This document shows, piece by piece, positions 14,684 through 23,087 of a stretch of 39,716 nt of DNA; the stretch's first letter is position 1, and each line of letters starts with the position of its first letter. The stretch covers positions 1-39,716 of the forward strand of contig JAKABX010000006.1 in assembly GCA_021796545.1 (NCBI GenBank), read 5' to 3'. Source of the stretch: Actinomycetes bacterium. Its GTDB lineage: Bacteria; Actinomycetota; Acidimicrobiia; Acidimicrobiales; Bog-793. Position numbers and translations under genes: made by a program. Below the pieces are notes generated by a model. The model was not told the origin of the DNA. It saw only the letters and a program-made list of their open reading frames with translations, and ran no database searches.

Positions 14684-15940
14684 TCAGTCGGGGCCGGCGC
14701 CGGGGTCGTCGTGGAGCTCGAGGTGCGCCCGGATCTTCCTCACGAGCTCCTCGGAGTGGTTCGCGTCGCGCCCCTTCTCCTCGAAGAGCAGTCGGCGATC
14801 GGCGGCGGCCTCGGCCTCCGCCGCAACGTCGGCGGCGGCGAGCCGCGCTTCGATCCCCTCGGCGACGACCCGCTCGGCCTCGGCGACAAGGGCGTCGACC
14901 ATCTCGTCCTCGGGCACGACGCGCACGATCTTGCCCTTGATGAACAGATGGCCCTTGTGGCGTCCGGCCGCGATGCCGAGGTCGGCCTCGCGGGCCTCCC
15001 CGGGCCCATTCACCACGCAGCCCATGACGGCGACCTGCAGGGGGATCTTGCGCGCCTCGAGCGCCTCCTGGGCCGCCTTGGCCACGCCGATGACGTCGAT
15101 CTCGGCCCTCCCGCACGAGGGGCACGCGATGAGGTCCAGGCCCCGGCGCTCGCGCAGTCCAAGCGCCTCGAGCAGCTGGCGACCGGCGCGCGCCTCTTCG
15201 ACCGGGTCGGCGGTGAGCGAGTAGCGCAGCGTGTCCCCGATCCCCTCCGCGAGCAGGGTCGCGATACCTGCGGTCGCCTTCACGAGGCCGCTCGGGGGCG
15301 GACCCGCCTCGGTCACGCCGAGATGCAGCGGGTAGTCGAAGGTCTCCGAGCAGAGCCGGTAGGCCTGGATCATGAGCGGGACGTTCGAGGCCTTGACCGA
15401 GATCTTGACGTCGTGGAAGTCGACCTCGCCGAAGTACTCGAGCTCGAGGCGCGCCGACTCGACGAGCGCCTCGGGGGTCGCACCGCCGAAGCGCTTGTAG
15501 ATCTCGGGATGCAGCGATCCGGCATTCACGCCGATGCGGATCGGTACACCCCGGTCCTTGGCCTCCCTGGCGACGAGACGGATCTCCTCAGGCTTGCGGA
15601 GGTTGCCGGGGTTGAGTCGGAGCCCCTGCACGCCGGCCTCGAGCGCCGCGAGGGCCATCTCCACGTGGAAGTGGATGTCGGCGACGATCGGTACGGGCGC
15701 GCGGGGCACGATGCGCGCGAGGCCCTCTGCGGCCTCGCGCTCGTTGCAGGTGCACCGCACGATGTCGGCGCCGGCGCCGGCGAGCGCGTAGATCTGCTGG
15801 AGCGTGCCCTCCACGTCCGCCGTCTTGGTCGTCGTCATGGACTGGACGCTGATGGGGGCGCCGCCGCCGACGGGGACACCACCGAGCATGATCTGTCGGG
15901 TCGGCTTCCTCTCGGCGGCAATGATCGCGGCTCGCGCCAT
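14684..15940 (-). CDS. ispG: 4-hydroxy-3-methylbut-2-en-1-yl diphosphate synthase (flavodoxin)
   Basis: The protein has 418 residues. It catalyses the [4Fe-4S]-dependent reductive ring opening of methylerythritol cyclodiphosphate in the non-mevalonate isoprenoid pathway. The cluster ligands C273 and C276 (IACPSCGR) and C308 (MGCVVNGPGE) with E315 are present, and the TIM-barrel N terminus is complete (PISVQSMTTTKT, LRLNPGN, IGVNAGSL). Residues from about 355 to 418 form an Ala/Glu/Arg-rich helical extension beyond the usual C terminus. The ATG at 15940 is preceded by GAGGAGG at 10-11 bases. A TAGTCT box at 15990-15985 could be a local promoter. The upstream neighbours dxr and the RseP-like gene complete a common actinobacterial cluster. 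Confidence 0.95.
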   Translation of the reverse strand: MARAAIIAAERKPTRQIMLGGVPVGGGAPISVQSMTTTKTADVEGTLQQIYALAGAGADIVRCTCNEREAAEGLARIVPRAPVPIVADIHFHVEMALAALEAGVQGLRLNPGNLRKPEEIRLVAREAKDRGVPIRIGVNAGSLHPEIYKRFGGATPEALVESARLELEYFGEVDFHDVKISVKASNVPLMIQAYRLCSETFDYPLHLGVTEAGPPPSGLVKATAGIATLLAEGIGDTLRYSLTADPVEEARAGRQLLEALGLRERRGLDLIACPSCGRAEIDVIGVAKAAQEALEARKIPLQVAVMGCVVNGPGEAREADLGIAAGRHKGHLFIKGKIVRVVPEDEMVDALVAEAERVVAEGIEARLAAADVAAEAEAAADRRLLFEEKGRDANHSEELVRKIRAHLELHDDPGAGPD

Positions 15941-16020
15941 GGTGGGTCGGTCCTCCTCGGCGCGGTCCGTGGCGCGCCGCCCCCAGACTAGGAGCTGCGC
16001 AGCCCCGCGGCGCCCCCGGG

Positions 16021-17367
16021 CTAGCCGAACGACGGCGGATGCAGCAGGTTGACGTAGAGGGCGCCCAGGCCGATCAGCACGATCAGGGCGAGGAAGGCGT
16101 AGGCGACCGGCATGAGCTTGGCGACGTCCGCGTGGTATCGCTTGTTGCGGCGCGACCGGAGACGCTCGTAGATCGCGATCGCGACGTGCCCGCCGTCGAG
16201 CGGCAGCATCGGGAAGAGGTTCGCCATCCCGATGAACAAGTTGATGAGCACCAGGATCAACAGCAACGGGGTCACGCCCTGGTGGGCCGCCTGCACCGCG
16301 ACCTCGGCCGCACCGACCGTCGAGAGGACCTCTCCGCTCCCGGTCGCCTTCGCCGCGCCGCCACGGCCCGACGAGCCGGCGGGCGGCGCCGACGTCGCGG
16401 TCGCGACCTGGCGGACGAAGTTCCCGAGTCCCTGTGGGGAGAAGACCTGACCCATCCCGAGCGCGCTCACCTTGGTCAGCGATCCGAGCTCGCCGCCGGC
16501 CTTTACGACCGAGACGAGAGGATTCCAGGTCCGCGAGACGGTCGCGGTCGCAAAGACCGCACCGATCACGCCCTGGTCGGCGCGCGCGCCGGGGAACGGC
16601 TCGCTCTGGCCGTTCGCGCCGAGGAGGCGGACCTTGCCTGCGGACTCGGGTGTCACCGTGAGCTCGACGCGGCGCCCGTCGCGTTCGACGCCGAGGTGCA
16701 GGGGACGGCCCGCGTTCTGCTCGATCGCCCGGCGCAGTGCCGCTTCGCTGGACACGCGCCGTCCGTCCAGGCTCACGATCACGTCGCTCGGCCGAAGGCC
16801 TCCGCTCCTCGCGGGGCTCGGCCCGTTCGCGAAGTTCACGACCTCGGAGACCTGGGTAGTCGCGACGGCCGACACCGGGTACCCCGAGAACGCGAAGACC
16901 CCCCACAGCAGTCCGAAGGCGATGACGAAGTGCATGGCGGACCCCGCGACGGCGACGGCGAAGCGCCGGGGGAAGCTCGCCTGGCGGTAGGTGCGGGCCT
17001 CGTCCTCGGGGGGAACCTCCTCGAGGTTGGTCATCCCGACGATACGGACGTACCCGCCGGCGGGAAGCGCCTTCACCCCGTAGTCGGTCTCGCCGTGGCG
17101 GACCGACCACAGCCGTGGCCCGAAGCCGAGGAAGTACTCGGTCACCTTCATCCCCGACGCCTTCGCGGCGACGAAGTGGCCGAGCTCGTGGAGCATGACC
17201 ATCGCGATCAGCGAGCAGACGACGACCAGGACGGCAAGGCCGTGGAAGACGACGGCCGCGACGATCCCCGCGGCGACGACGAGCGCGAGGCGCGCGAAGG
17301 CCGCCGCATTCGTGGCGCGCGGCCCGTCCCGACGCCCGCGCGGGGCGCTCAATTCCGGCGCGCCCAC
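16021..17367 (-). CDS. rseP: RseP-like site-2 (M50) intramembrane zinc metalloprotease
   Basis: The protein has 448 residues. H60-E61-L-G-H64 sits in an early membrane helix (MVMLHELGHFVAAK), and the second zinc ligand D391 is in LFPMLPLDGGH near the C terminus. Between them is a single PDZ domain (about 170-250, with LRPSDVIVSLDGRRV). The GYVRIVGM region after the first helix is also typical. The enzyme cleaves membrane-spanning regulators such as anti-sigma factors; the actinobacterial counterpart is Rip1. It starts with GTG 19 bases inside the 3' end of dxr, indicating cotranscription with it. An inserted Gly/Ala/Ser-rich stretch around 320-345 is low complexity. Confidence 0.92.
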   Translation of the reverse strand: MGAPELSAPRGRRDGPRATNAAAFARLALVVAAGIVAAVVFHGLAVLVVVCSLIAMVMLHELGHFVAAKASGMKVTEYFLGFGPRLWSVRHGETDYGVKALPAGGYVRIVGMTNLEEVPPEDEARTYRQASFPRRFAVAVAGSAMHFVIAFGLLWGVFAFSGYPVSAVATTQVSEVVNFANGPSPARSGGLRPSDVIVSLDGRRVSSEAALRRAIEQNAGRPLHLGVERDGRRVELTVTPESAGKVRLLGANGQSEPFPGARADQGVIGAVFATATVSRTWNPLVSVVKAGGELGSLTKVSALGMGQVFSPQGLGNFVRQVATATSAPPAGSSGRGGAAKATGSGEVLSTVGAAEVAVQAAHQGVTPLLLILVLINLFIGMANLFPMLPLDGGHVAIAIYERLRSRRNKRYHADVAKLMPVAYAFLALIVLIGLGALYVNLLHPPSFG

Positions 17368-18563
17368 AGCGCGGACTCCGCCGCTTGGCGTGCCGCGGCG
17401 TCGACGGCGAGCACGTCCTCGACGCTTTGGAGCGGGACGACCGGGACGGCGGCGAGCGCCTCCTCCACCACGGCCGCGATGTCGGGCCAGCCGATGCGGC
17501 CCGAGAGAAACGCGCCGACCGCGACCTCGTTGGCCGCGTTCAGCGTCGCCGGCGCGCTCGCACCGGTCCGGCCGGCCGCGTAGGCGAGCGCGAGACAGGA
17601 GAAGGTCTCGAGATCCGGCCGCTCGAAGTCGAGACGGCGCAGGCGGGTCCAGTCGATCGTCCCGAAGGGGACCCCGATGCGGTCCGGGTACGCGAGCGCG
17701 TACCCGATGGGGAGCCGCATGTCGGGAAGGGAGAGCTGGGCAAGCGTGGCGCCGTCGCTGAACTCGACCATGGAGTGGATCACCGACTGGGGGTGGACGA
17801 CGACCTCGATGCGGTCATAGGCGACCCCGAACAGCTCGTGCGCCTCGATGACCTCGAGACCCTTGTTCATGAGCGTCGAGGAGTCGACCGTGATCTTCGG
17901 CCCCATCTGCCAGGTCGGGTGGGCGAGCGCGTCCTGGACACCGGCGCCGGCGAGCTCGGCGCGCGATCGCCCGCGGAACGGCCCGCCGCTCGCGGTGAGC
18001 AGCAGACGGGAGACGTCCGCACCGGCCCGAGGACCGGTCGCGTCGCTCCACTGCGGGCCGGTGTGGCGGCGCTCACCGAGGCACTGGTGAATCGCGCAGT
18101 GCTCGGAGTCGACCGGCAGGATCTCCGCGCCCAACGCGGCGCGCGCCGCCTGGACGACCGGCGCGCCGGCGACGAGCGACTCTTTGTTCGCGAGTGCCAA
18201 CCGGCGTCCCGACGAGAGCGCGGCGAGGGTGACGGGGAGCCCGGCGAAGCCGACGACGGCGTTGAGCACGACCTCGCCGCGCTCGGCGAGCACCGGCAGC
18301 GCCTCGGGCCCCGCGAGCAGCTCGACGCCGGGGGGCAGCAACCCGGCGAGCTCGAGGGCGGCGTCTTTGTCGCCGAGCGCCACGACCTCGGGGCGCAAGA
18401 GCGCGGCCTGCTGCGCGAGCACCCCGGCCGAACGCATCGCCCCGAGGGCGACGACCCGGAAACGGTCCGGCTCGGCGCAGACGACCTCGACGGCCTGGCG
18501 GCCGATCGAGCCGGTTGAGCCGACGATGCTCACCGTCCGCGGCGCGGATCCGCCCCCGCTCAA
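17349..18563 (-). CDS. dxr: 1-deoxy-D-xylulose 5-phosphate reductoisomerase
   Basis: The protein has 404 residues. It converts DXP to 2-C-methyl-D-erythritol 4-phosphate with NADPH, the committed step of the MEP pathway. The N-terminal NADPH site is VSIVGSTGSIGRQAVEVV (from residue 11). The substrate and metal motifs are LPVDSEHCAIHQCLG, LTASGGPFR, PTWQMGPKITVDSSTLMNKGLEVIEA (metal-binding Glu) and VHPQSVIHSMVEF. The start is a TTG at 18563, which alone gives a full NADPH domain; an AGGGGA upstream may serve as ribosome site. The gene lies 60 bases after cdsA and overlaps the protease gene. Confidence 0.96.
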   Translation of the reverse strand: MSGGGSAPRTVSIVGSTGSIGRQAVEVVCAEPDRFRVVALGAMRSAGVLAQQAALLRPEVVALGDKDAALELAGLLPPGVELLAGPEALPVLAERGEVVLNAVVGFAGLPVTLAALSSGRRLALANKESLVAGAPVVQAARAALGAEILPVDSEHCAIHQCLGERRHTGPQWSDATGPRAGADVSRLLLTASGGPFRGRSRAELAGAGVQDALAHPTWQMGPKITVDSSTLMNKGLEVIEAHELFGVAYDRIEVVVHPQSVIHSMVEFSDGATLAQLSLPDMRLPIGYALAYPDRIGVPFGTIDWTRLRRLDFERPDLETFSCLALAYAAGRTGASAPATLNAANEVAVGAFLSGRIGWPDIAAVVEEALAAVPVVPLQSVEDVLAVDAAARQAAESALWARRN

Positions 18564-18623
18564 AGCCGAGGTCCCCTGTCGTTCATCGCGACCATTCTCA
18601 CCGTCGCGCGGCTCCGAGCGGAC

Positions 18624-20009
18624 TCACCCGAGGTGCGCGGCCGTGAACAGGGCGTAGGCGGCGGGCAGGACGAGCAGCATCGCGTCGACACGATCGAAGA
18701 CGCCGCCGTGCTCGGGGAGGAGGCGGCCCATGTCCTTCAGCCCGAGGTCGCGCTTGATGAGCGACTCGGCCAGGTCACCAACGGGGGCGACGACGGCGAC
18801 GACCGCGGTCAGTGCCGCGGCGAGCGGGAGTGTCAGCGGGTGGAGGTGGGAGAGGCCGCCGAGGGTGACGACCGCGCACAACGCACTGCCGCCGATCCAG
18901 CCCTCCCAGGTCTTGCCGGGGCTTACCCGAGGCGCCAGCTTGTGGCGGCCGAGACGGCTGCCGGCGGCGTAGCTGCCGACATCGTGGGCGACGACGGCGG
19001 CGACGACGGAAAAGCACAGCGCGACACCGTGACGGTGGGGGAAGTCCGACGGCGAGAGCAGCAGTCCGGCGAAGGCACCCGGCAGGCCGACCGCCGTCAC
19101 GACGAGCAGCGTGGCCGACAGATCGCGCACCGGTGCCGAGCGCTCTCCGGCGGCGAGCATCGCGACGACGCCGAGCCCGTAGGTCGCGATCAGCACCCAG
19201 CCGATCGCGACGGGTCCCGCGGCGTACGCGGCACCGACGAGCGCGACGACCGCGCCGAGCGCCAGCGCGGCAAGGGGGCGCCGACCGGCGCGTTTCAGTG
19301 CGGCGAGCGCCTCTCCGGCGGCGACGGCGAGCACCGCCGCAACGAGCACGACCGCGGTGAGCGGGCCGAGCAGGAAGCACGCGACGGCGACGGCACCGAG
19401 CGCGACCCCGGTCGCGGTCGCAACGAGGGGATTCCGGCCGTGGCGCGCCGCGCCGGACCGGGTCTCGGCCGCGCGTTCGGCCGCCGGAAGGTCCGGTCTT
19501 GCCGCGCTGCGCCGGCGCCGGGCGCGCTTCGCGGGCGGGGTCGGGTCGAGGGGGTCCTCCCCCGCGGATCCCCGGCCGGCGATCAGCGTCGCGTCGGTCT
19601 CGTCGTCCTCGTCGTCGAGCAGGAAGGAGAGGCCGAGATCGTCGTCGCCGGCCCAGTCCGAGGCGTGCTCGCGCCAGGTCGGCCCCCGCAGCGCCGGGGG
19701 GGACGGGTCCTCGCCGGCGTGCTCGAGCAGGACACGGGGCACCTGACCGGTCGGCGGATCCGTCCAGTCCGGGAGCGGCGGAGCCGGAAGCACGGGAGCC
19801 CCGTTCGTGTCCGGCGTCGCCGCCACCGACGCCGGCGCGGCGTCGATCCCGGCCGCCACCGACGCCGGCGTCGCCGCGATCCGCACCGGCTCGGTCGAGG
19901 GATCACCGGGCTCGCCGTCGCCTGGCGGGCCCGGCGCGGCACCCGTGGGCTGCGGCCCGTCCGGTGCCGGGGGACGGCCGGTGCGCAAGACGGGCGTCGG
20001 GTCGCTCAT
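18624..20009 (-). CDS. cdsA: Phosphatidate cytidylyltransferase with long N-terminal extension
   Basis: The protein has 461 residues. It makes CDP-diacylglycerol from phosphatidate and CTP in the membrane. The C-terminal signature is intact: GKTWEGWIGGSA, then GDLAESLIKRDLGLKDMG with HGGVFDRVDA, including the metal-binding acidic residues. About eight hydrophobic segments follow residue 195. Residues 1-190 are an extra hydrophilic region rich in Pro, Ala, Asp and Glu, including an imperfect repeat (TPASVAAGIDAAPASVAATP) and a basic patch KRARRRR near 161-167; its role is unknown. The ATG overlaps the stop of frr (ATGA). Confidence 0.93.
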   Translation of the reverse strand: MSDPTPVLRTGRPPAPDGPQPTGAAPGPPGDGEPGDPSTEPVRIAATPASVAAGIDAAPASVAATPDTNGAPVLPAPPLPDWTDPPTGQVPRVLLEHAGEDPSPPALRGPTWREHASDWAGDDDLGLSFLLDDEDDETDATLIAGRGSAGEDPLDPTPPAKRARRRRSAARPDLPAAERAAETRSGAARHGRNPLVATATGVALGAVAVACFLLGPLTAVVLVAAVLAVAAGEALAALKRAGRRPLAALALGAVVALVGAAYAAGPVAIGWVLIATYGLGVVAMLAAGERSAPVRDLSATLLVVTAVGLPGAFAGLLLSPSDFPHRHGVALCFSVVAAVVAHDVGSYAAGSRLGRHKLAPRVSPGKTWEGWIGGSALCAVVTLGGLSHLHPLTLPLAAALTAVVAVVAPVGDLAESLIKRDLGLKDMGRLLPEHGGVFDRVDAMLLVLPAAYALFTAAHLG

Positions 20010-20581
20010 CCCTCCAGGAGCTCCTGCTCCTTGTGCGCGAGGAGGCGGTCGATCTCGCCGACCCGGTCGTGGGTGAGCTTCTCCAGCTCCTTCTCGGCCC
20101 AGTCGAGGTCGTCGGCGGAGAGCTCGCCGTCGCGTTCGAGCGCCTCGAGGTCATGGCGGGTCGCGCGGCGGACGTTGCGGAGCGCCACCCGTCCCTCCTC
20201 CGCGCGCTGGCGCACCACGCGCACGAGCTCCTTGCGCCGCTCCTCGGTGAGCTGGGGGAAGACCAGGCGGATGAGGGTCCCGTCGTTGGAGGGGTTGATC
20301 CCGAGATCGGCGGTCTGGATCGCCTTCTCGATCGCCTTCAGCGCGCCCTTGTCGTAGGGATGGACGAGCAGGATGCGGGGCTCGGGAACCGTGAAGCCCG
20401 CGAGCTGCTGGAGCGGCACCTCGGAGCCGTAGTAGTCGACCTTGAGGCGCTCGATCAGCGCGGGGGCCGCCCGGCCGGTTCGCACGCCGGCGAACTCCCC
20501 GCGGGCGTGGTCGATCGCCCGGGCCATCTTCTCGCGTGCGTCCTCCAGGGCCGCACCCACGAGCGAGTCGTCTGCGGTCAC
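20006..20581 (-). CDS. frr: Ribosome recycling factor
   Basis: The protein has 191 residues and covers the whole RRF family. It contains REKMARAIDHARGEFAGVRTGRA near the N terminus, YYGSEVPLQQLAGFTVPEPRILLVHPYD, INPSNDGTLIRLVFPQLTEERRKELV and a C-terminal helix with HDRVGEIDRLLAHKEQELL. With EF-G it splits the post-termination ribosome. It starts with GTG in a GTGA overlap with the pyrH stop and ends in an ATGA overlap with cdsA, so it sits inside a translationally coupled chain. Confidence 0.97.
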   Translation of the reverse strand: MTADDSLVGAALEDAREKMARAIDHARGEFAGVRTGRAAPALIERLKVDYYGSEVPLQQLAGFTVPEPRILLVHPYDKGALKAIEKAIQTADLGINPSNDGTLIRLVFPQLTEERRKELVRVVRQRAEEGRVALRNVRRATRHDLEALERDGELSADDLDWAEKELEKLTHDRVGEIDRLLAHKEQELLEG

Positions 20582-21366
20582 CGGATCAGCGTACCGATCG
20601 GCTCGCCGGCCAGCGCAGAGCGGATGTTGCCGGGTGTCATCAGGTCGAACACCAGGATCGGCAGCGCGTTGTCCCGGCAGAAGGTGATCGCGGTCAGATC
20701 CATCACACGCAGGTCCCGTGCGACGACATCCATGAAGCCGATCTCGTCGAAGCGCTTCGCGGATGCATCGACGCGGGGGTCGGCGTCGTAGACGCCGTCG
20801 ACCCCCGAGTGCGTTCCCTTCAAGATCACCTGCGCCTCGATCTCCGCGGCGCGCAGCGCCGCGGGCGTGTCCGTCGTGAAGTAGGGCTGGCCCATGCCCG
20901 CCGCGAAGATGACCACGCGCCCCTTCTCGAGGTGGCGGATTGCTCGGCGCCGGATGTACGGCTCGCAGACCTCGGCCATCGAGATCGCCGACAGGACCCG
21001 CGTGGGCTGGCCTTCGCGCTCGATCGCGTCCTGGAGCGCAAGGGCGTTGATCACCGTCCCGAGCATCCCCATCGTGTCCGACGTCGCCCGGTCGATGCCC
21101 TCACCCTGGCCGGTGCTTCCCCGCCAGATGTTCCCGCCGCCAACCATGACGGCCACCTCGACGCCGAGCTCGGTCACCGACTGGGCGATCTCGCGTGCGA
21201 TGCGGGAGACGGTCGGTGCGTCGATGGTCTCATGGGTGTCGCTGCTCGCGAGCGCCTCACCGGAGATCTTCAGCACCGTGCGTTGCCAGCGGCGCGACGG
21301 GCGGGCGGAAGCGGGGCGGGGGGGCATGTCCACCCCTGCCGCCGCCTCCGGCCCGGTCGCGCTCAC
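20578..21366 (-). CDS. pyrH: UMP kinase
   Basis: The protein has up to 262 residues, amino-acid-kinase fold. Conserved parts are VLKISGEALA, VMVGGGNIWRG, DRATSDTMGMLGTVINALALQDA, GTGQPYFTTDT-like sequence (here GMGQPYFTTDTPAALRA), KGTHSGVDGVYDADPR and LRVMDLTAITFCRDN. It phosphorylates UMP to UDP. Two starts are possible: GTG at 21366, in a GTGA overlap with the tsf stop, which adds a 26-residue N-terminal tail; or ATG at 21327, closer to the usual family start. Coupling favours the first; family length favours the second. Confidence 0.96.
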   Translation of the reverse strand: MSATGPEAAAGVDMPPRPASARPSRRWQRTVLKISGEALASSDTHETIDAPTVSRIAREIAQSVTELGVEVAVMVGGGNIWRGSTGQGEGIDRATSDTMGMLGTVINALALQDAIEREGQPTRVLSAISMAEVCEPYIRRRAIRHLEKGRVVIFAAGMGQPYFTTDTPAALRAAEIEAQVILKGTHSGVDGVYDADPRVDASAKRFDEIGFMDVVARDLRVMDLTAITFCRDNALPILVFDLMTPGNIRSALAGEPIGTLIR

Positions 21367-22163
21367 GCGCCCGTGACCACCTGCGCGAACCGGCGGATCT
21401 CGCCGCTGCCGAGCACCTGGGCCACCGTCTTCTTCTCGTCCTTGGCGAAGGGCTGCTCGAGAAGGACGCGCTCCCGGAAGAAGCCGTTCATCCGCCCCTC
21501 GACGATCTTGTCGAGCTGGGACTCGGGCTTGCCCTCGTTGCGTGCGATCGCCTCGACCGTCGCCCGCTCCTGGGCGATGACGTCCGCGGGTACGTCCTCC
21601 CGCCGCAGGTACTCGGGGCGGGCGAACGCGATGTGCACGGCGATGTCGTGCGCGACCTCAGCCGAGGCGCCCGCTACCTCGATGAGCACGCCGTTCACCC
21701 CGCGTCCGTTCTGGACGTGGAGATAGCTCTCGAGGAGCGCGCCCTCGCCGGCTTCGAAGCGCTCGTGGCGACCAACGGCGATGTTCTCCTTGAGGGTGAT
21801 CTGCAGCTCCTCGACCTCGGCGGACGCGGCCTTCAGTGCCTCCTCGCCGTCGGTTGCGAGCCCCTCCGCGAGCGTGTCGACGAGACGGACGAAGTCCGCC
21901 GACTTGGCGACGAAGTCCGTCTCGCACTCGAGCGCGACGACTGCGCCGAGGCGGCCGCCGCCGGTGACGACCACCGACACCGCGCCCTCGGCGCGCTCAC
22001 GGTCCTGGCGCTTGCTCGCGCCCGCGAGTCCCTGCTCGCGCAGCCAGCGCACGGCGGCGTCGAAGTCGCCGGCATTCTCGACCAGAGCCCGTCGGGCGTC
22101 GAGGATGCCGGCGCCGGTTGCCTTGCGGAGCTCCTGAACGTCCTTCGCGGTGACCTCGGCCAT
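21363..22163 (-). CDS. tsf: Translation elongation factor Ts
   Basis: The protein has 266 residues. The N-terminal UBA-like region is VQELRKATGAGILDARRALVENAGDFDAAVRWLREQGLA, followed by the EF-Ts core with LECETDFVAKSADFVRLVD, the EF-Tu-contacting motif of the family, and DIAVHIAFARPEYLRREDVPADVIAQER. It is the nucleotide exchange factor of EF-Tu. It starts with ATG 3 bases after the rpsB stop and overlaps pyrH at its end. Confidence 0.97.
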   Translation of the reverse strand: MAEVTAKDVQELRKATGAGILDARRALVENAGDFDAAVRWLREQGLAGASKRQDRERAEGAVSVVVTGGGRLGAVVALECETDFVAKSADFVRLVDTLAEGLATDGEEALKAASAEVEELQITLKENIAVGRHERFEAGEGALLESYLHVQNGRGVNGVLIEVAGASAEVAHDIAVHIAFARPEYLRREDVPADVIAQERATVEAIARNEGKPESQLDKIVEGRMNGFFRERVLLEQPFAKDEKKTVAQVLGSGEIRRFAQVVTGA

Positions 22164-22166
22164 CGA

Positions 22167-22967
22167 TCAGCCCTCCACCGTCGCGCTGGCGGTGACGGAC
22201 TCGTCCCTGCCTGCACCGACGGCGCCGGCGGCCGCCGGGCGGCCGCTCTCGCCCTGGTGGAGTCGGGCCGCGGCGCGCTTTGAGTAGATGAAGCGACCCT
22301 CGTTCACCGCGTCCGCGACGACGCGACACATCAGGCGACCCGAACGGATCGCGTCGTCGTTGCCCGGGATGACGTAGTCGATCACGTCGGGATCGCAGTT
22401 GGTGTCGACGACGGCGACGACGGGCATGCCGAGCTTGCGGGCCTCGGTGACCGCGATGTGCTCCTTCTTGGTGTCGATCACGAAGATCGCGTCGGGCAGC
22501 CGGTTCAGCCGGCGGATGCCGCCGAGGTTCCGCTCGAGCTTCTCGAGCTCGCGCGAAAGCATGAGGGCTTCCTTCTTCGGCATCGCGTCGAAGTCGCCGG
22601 CGGCCTTCGCGCTCTCCAGCTCCGCGAGCTTGCGAACGCGGCCGGCGATGGTCTGGAAGTTGGTCAGCATCCCGCCGAGCCAGCGCTCGTTGACATAGGG
22701 CATCCCGCACTGGGCCGCGTACTCGGCGACGGGGTCCTGGGTCTGCTTCTTGGTGCCGACAAACAAGACGACGCCGCCTCCGGCGACGAGGTCGCGGACG
22801 TAGGCGTACGCCTGCTCGAGGCGGGTGAGGGTCTGGTGGAGGTCGATGATGTAGATCCCGTTGCGCTCGCCATAGATGAAGCGCTTCATCTTCGGGTTCC
22901 ACCGCCGCGTCTGGTGCCCGAAGTGGACACCGGCCTCCAGCAGCTGGTTCATCGTGACGACGGCCAC
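22167..22967 (-). CDS. rpsB: 30S ribosomal protein S2
   Basis: The protein has 266 residues. It begins [19 protein letters not shown] and contains [78 protein letters not shown] and [10 protein letters not shown], all typical S2. The start is fixed by a strong GGAAGGAG six bases before the GTG at 22967. The frame stays open further upstream, but those 37 codons are not S2-like. The C terminus has a short Ala/Gly-rich tail. The 120-base leader before it holds a small hairpin and a TACGAT box (23082-23077) that may be the promoter. Confidence 0.97.
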   Translation of the reverse strand: MAVVTMNQLLEAGVHFGHQTRRWNPKMKRFIYGERNGIYIIDLHQTLTRLEQAYAYVRDLVAGGGVVLFVGTKKQTQDPVAEYAAQCGMPYVNERWLGGMLTNFQTIAGRVRKLAELESAKAAGDFDAMPKKEALMLSRELEKLERNLGGIRRLNRLPDAIFVIDTKKEHIAVTEARKLGMPVVAVVDTNCDPDVIDYVIPGNDDAIRSGRLMCRVVADAVNEGRFIYSKRAAARLHQGESGRPAAAGAVGAGRDESVTASATVEG

Positions 22968-22973
22968 GCGTCG

Positions 22974-22981
22974 CTCCTTCC
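22974..22981 (-). promoter_or_regulatory. rpsB: Ribosome binding site fixing the rpsB start
   Basis: GGAAGGAG on the minus strand lies 6 bases before the GTG at 22967. It excludes the longer open frame that runs to 23078. Confidence 0.8.
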
Positions 22982-23055
22982 CAACGGTTGAGCTGATCCG
23001 GGCGCCGCGCCCCGCGTGGGGCGACCGTGGGCGCGCCTGGACGAACGGATAGAGG

Positions 23056-23071
23056 GGGTCCGGTCGGACCC
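23056..23071. other. 6-bp hairpin in the rpsB leader region
   Basis: GGGTCC, loop GGTC, GGACCC, between the xerC stop and the rpsB start. In several bacteria rpsB mRNA leaders are bound by S2 itself, so a structured leader would make sense, but this short dyad does not by itself show that. It could also help end transcription from xerC. Confidence 0.25.
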
Positions 23072-23087
23072 GTGGCATCGTAGCCGG

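Noticed and set aside
22968-23078. N-terminal extension of S2 by 37 codons
   Set aside because: The GTG at 22967 has a perfect ribosome site and family-typical N terminus; the upstream residues do not resemble S2.
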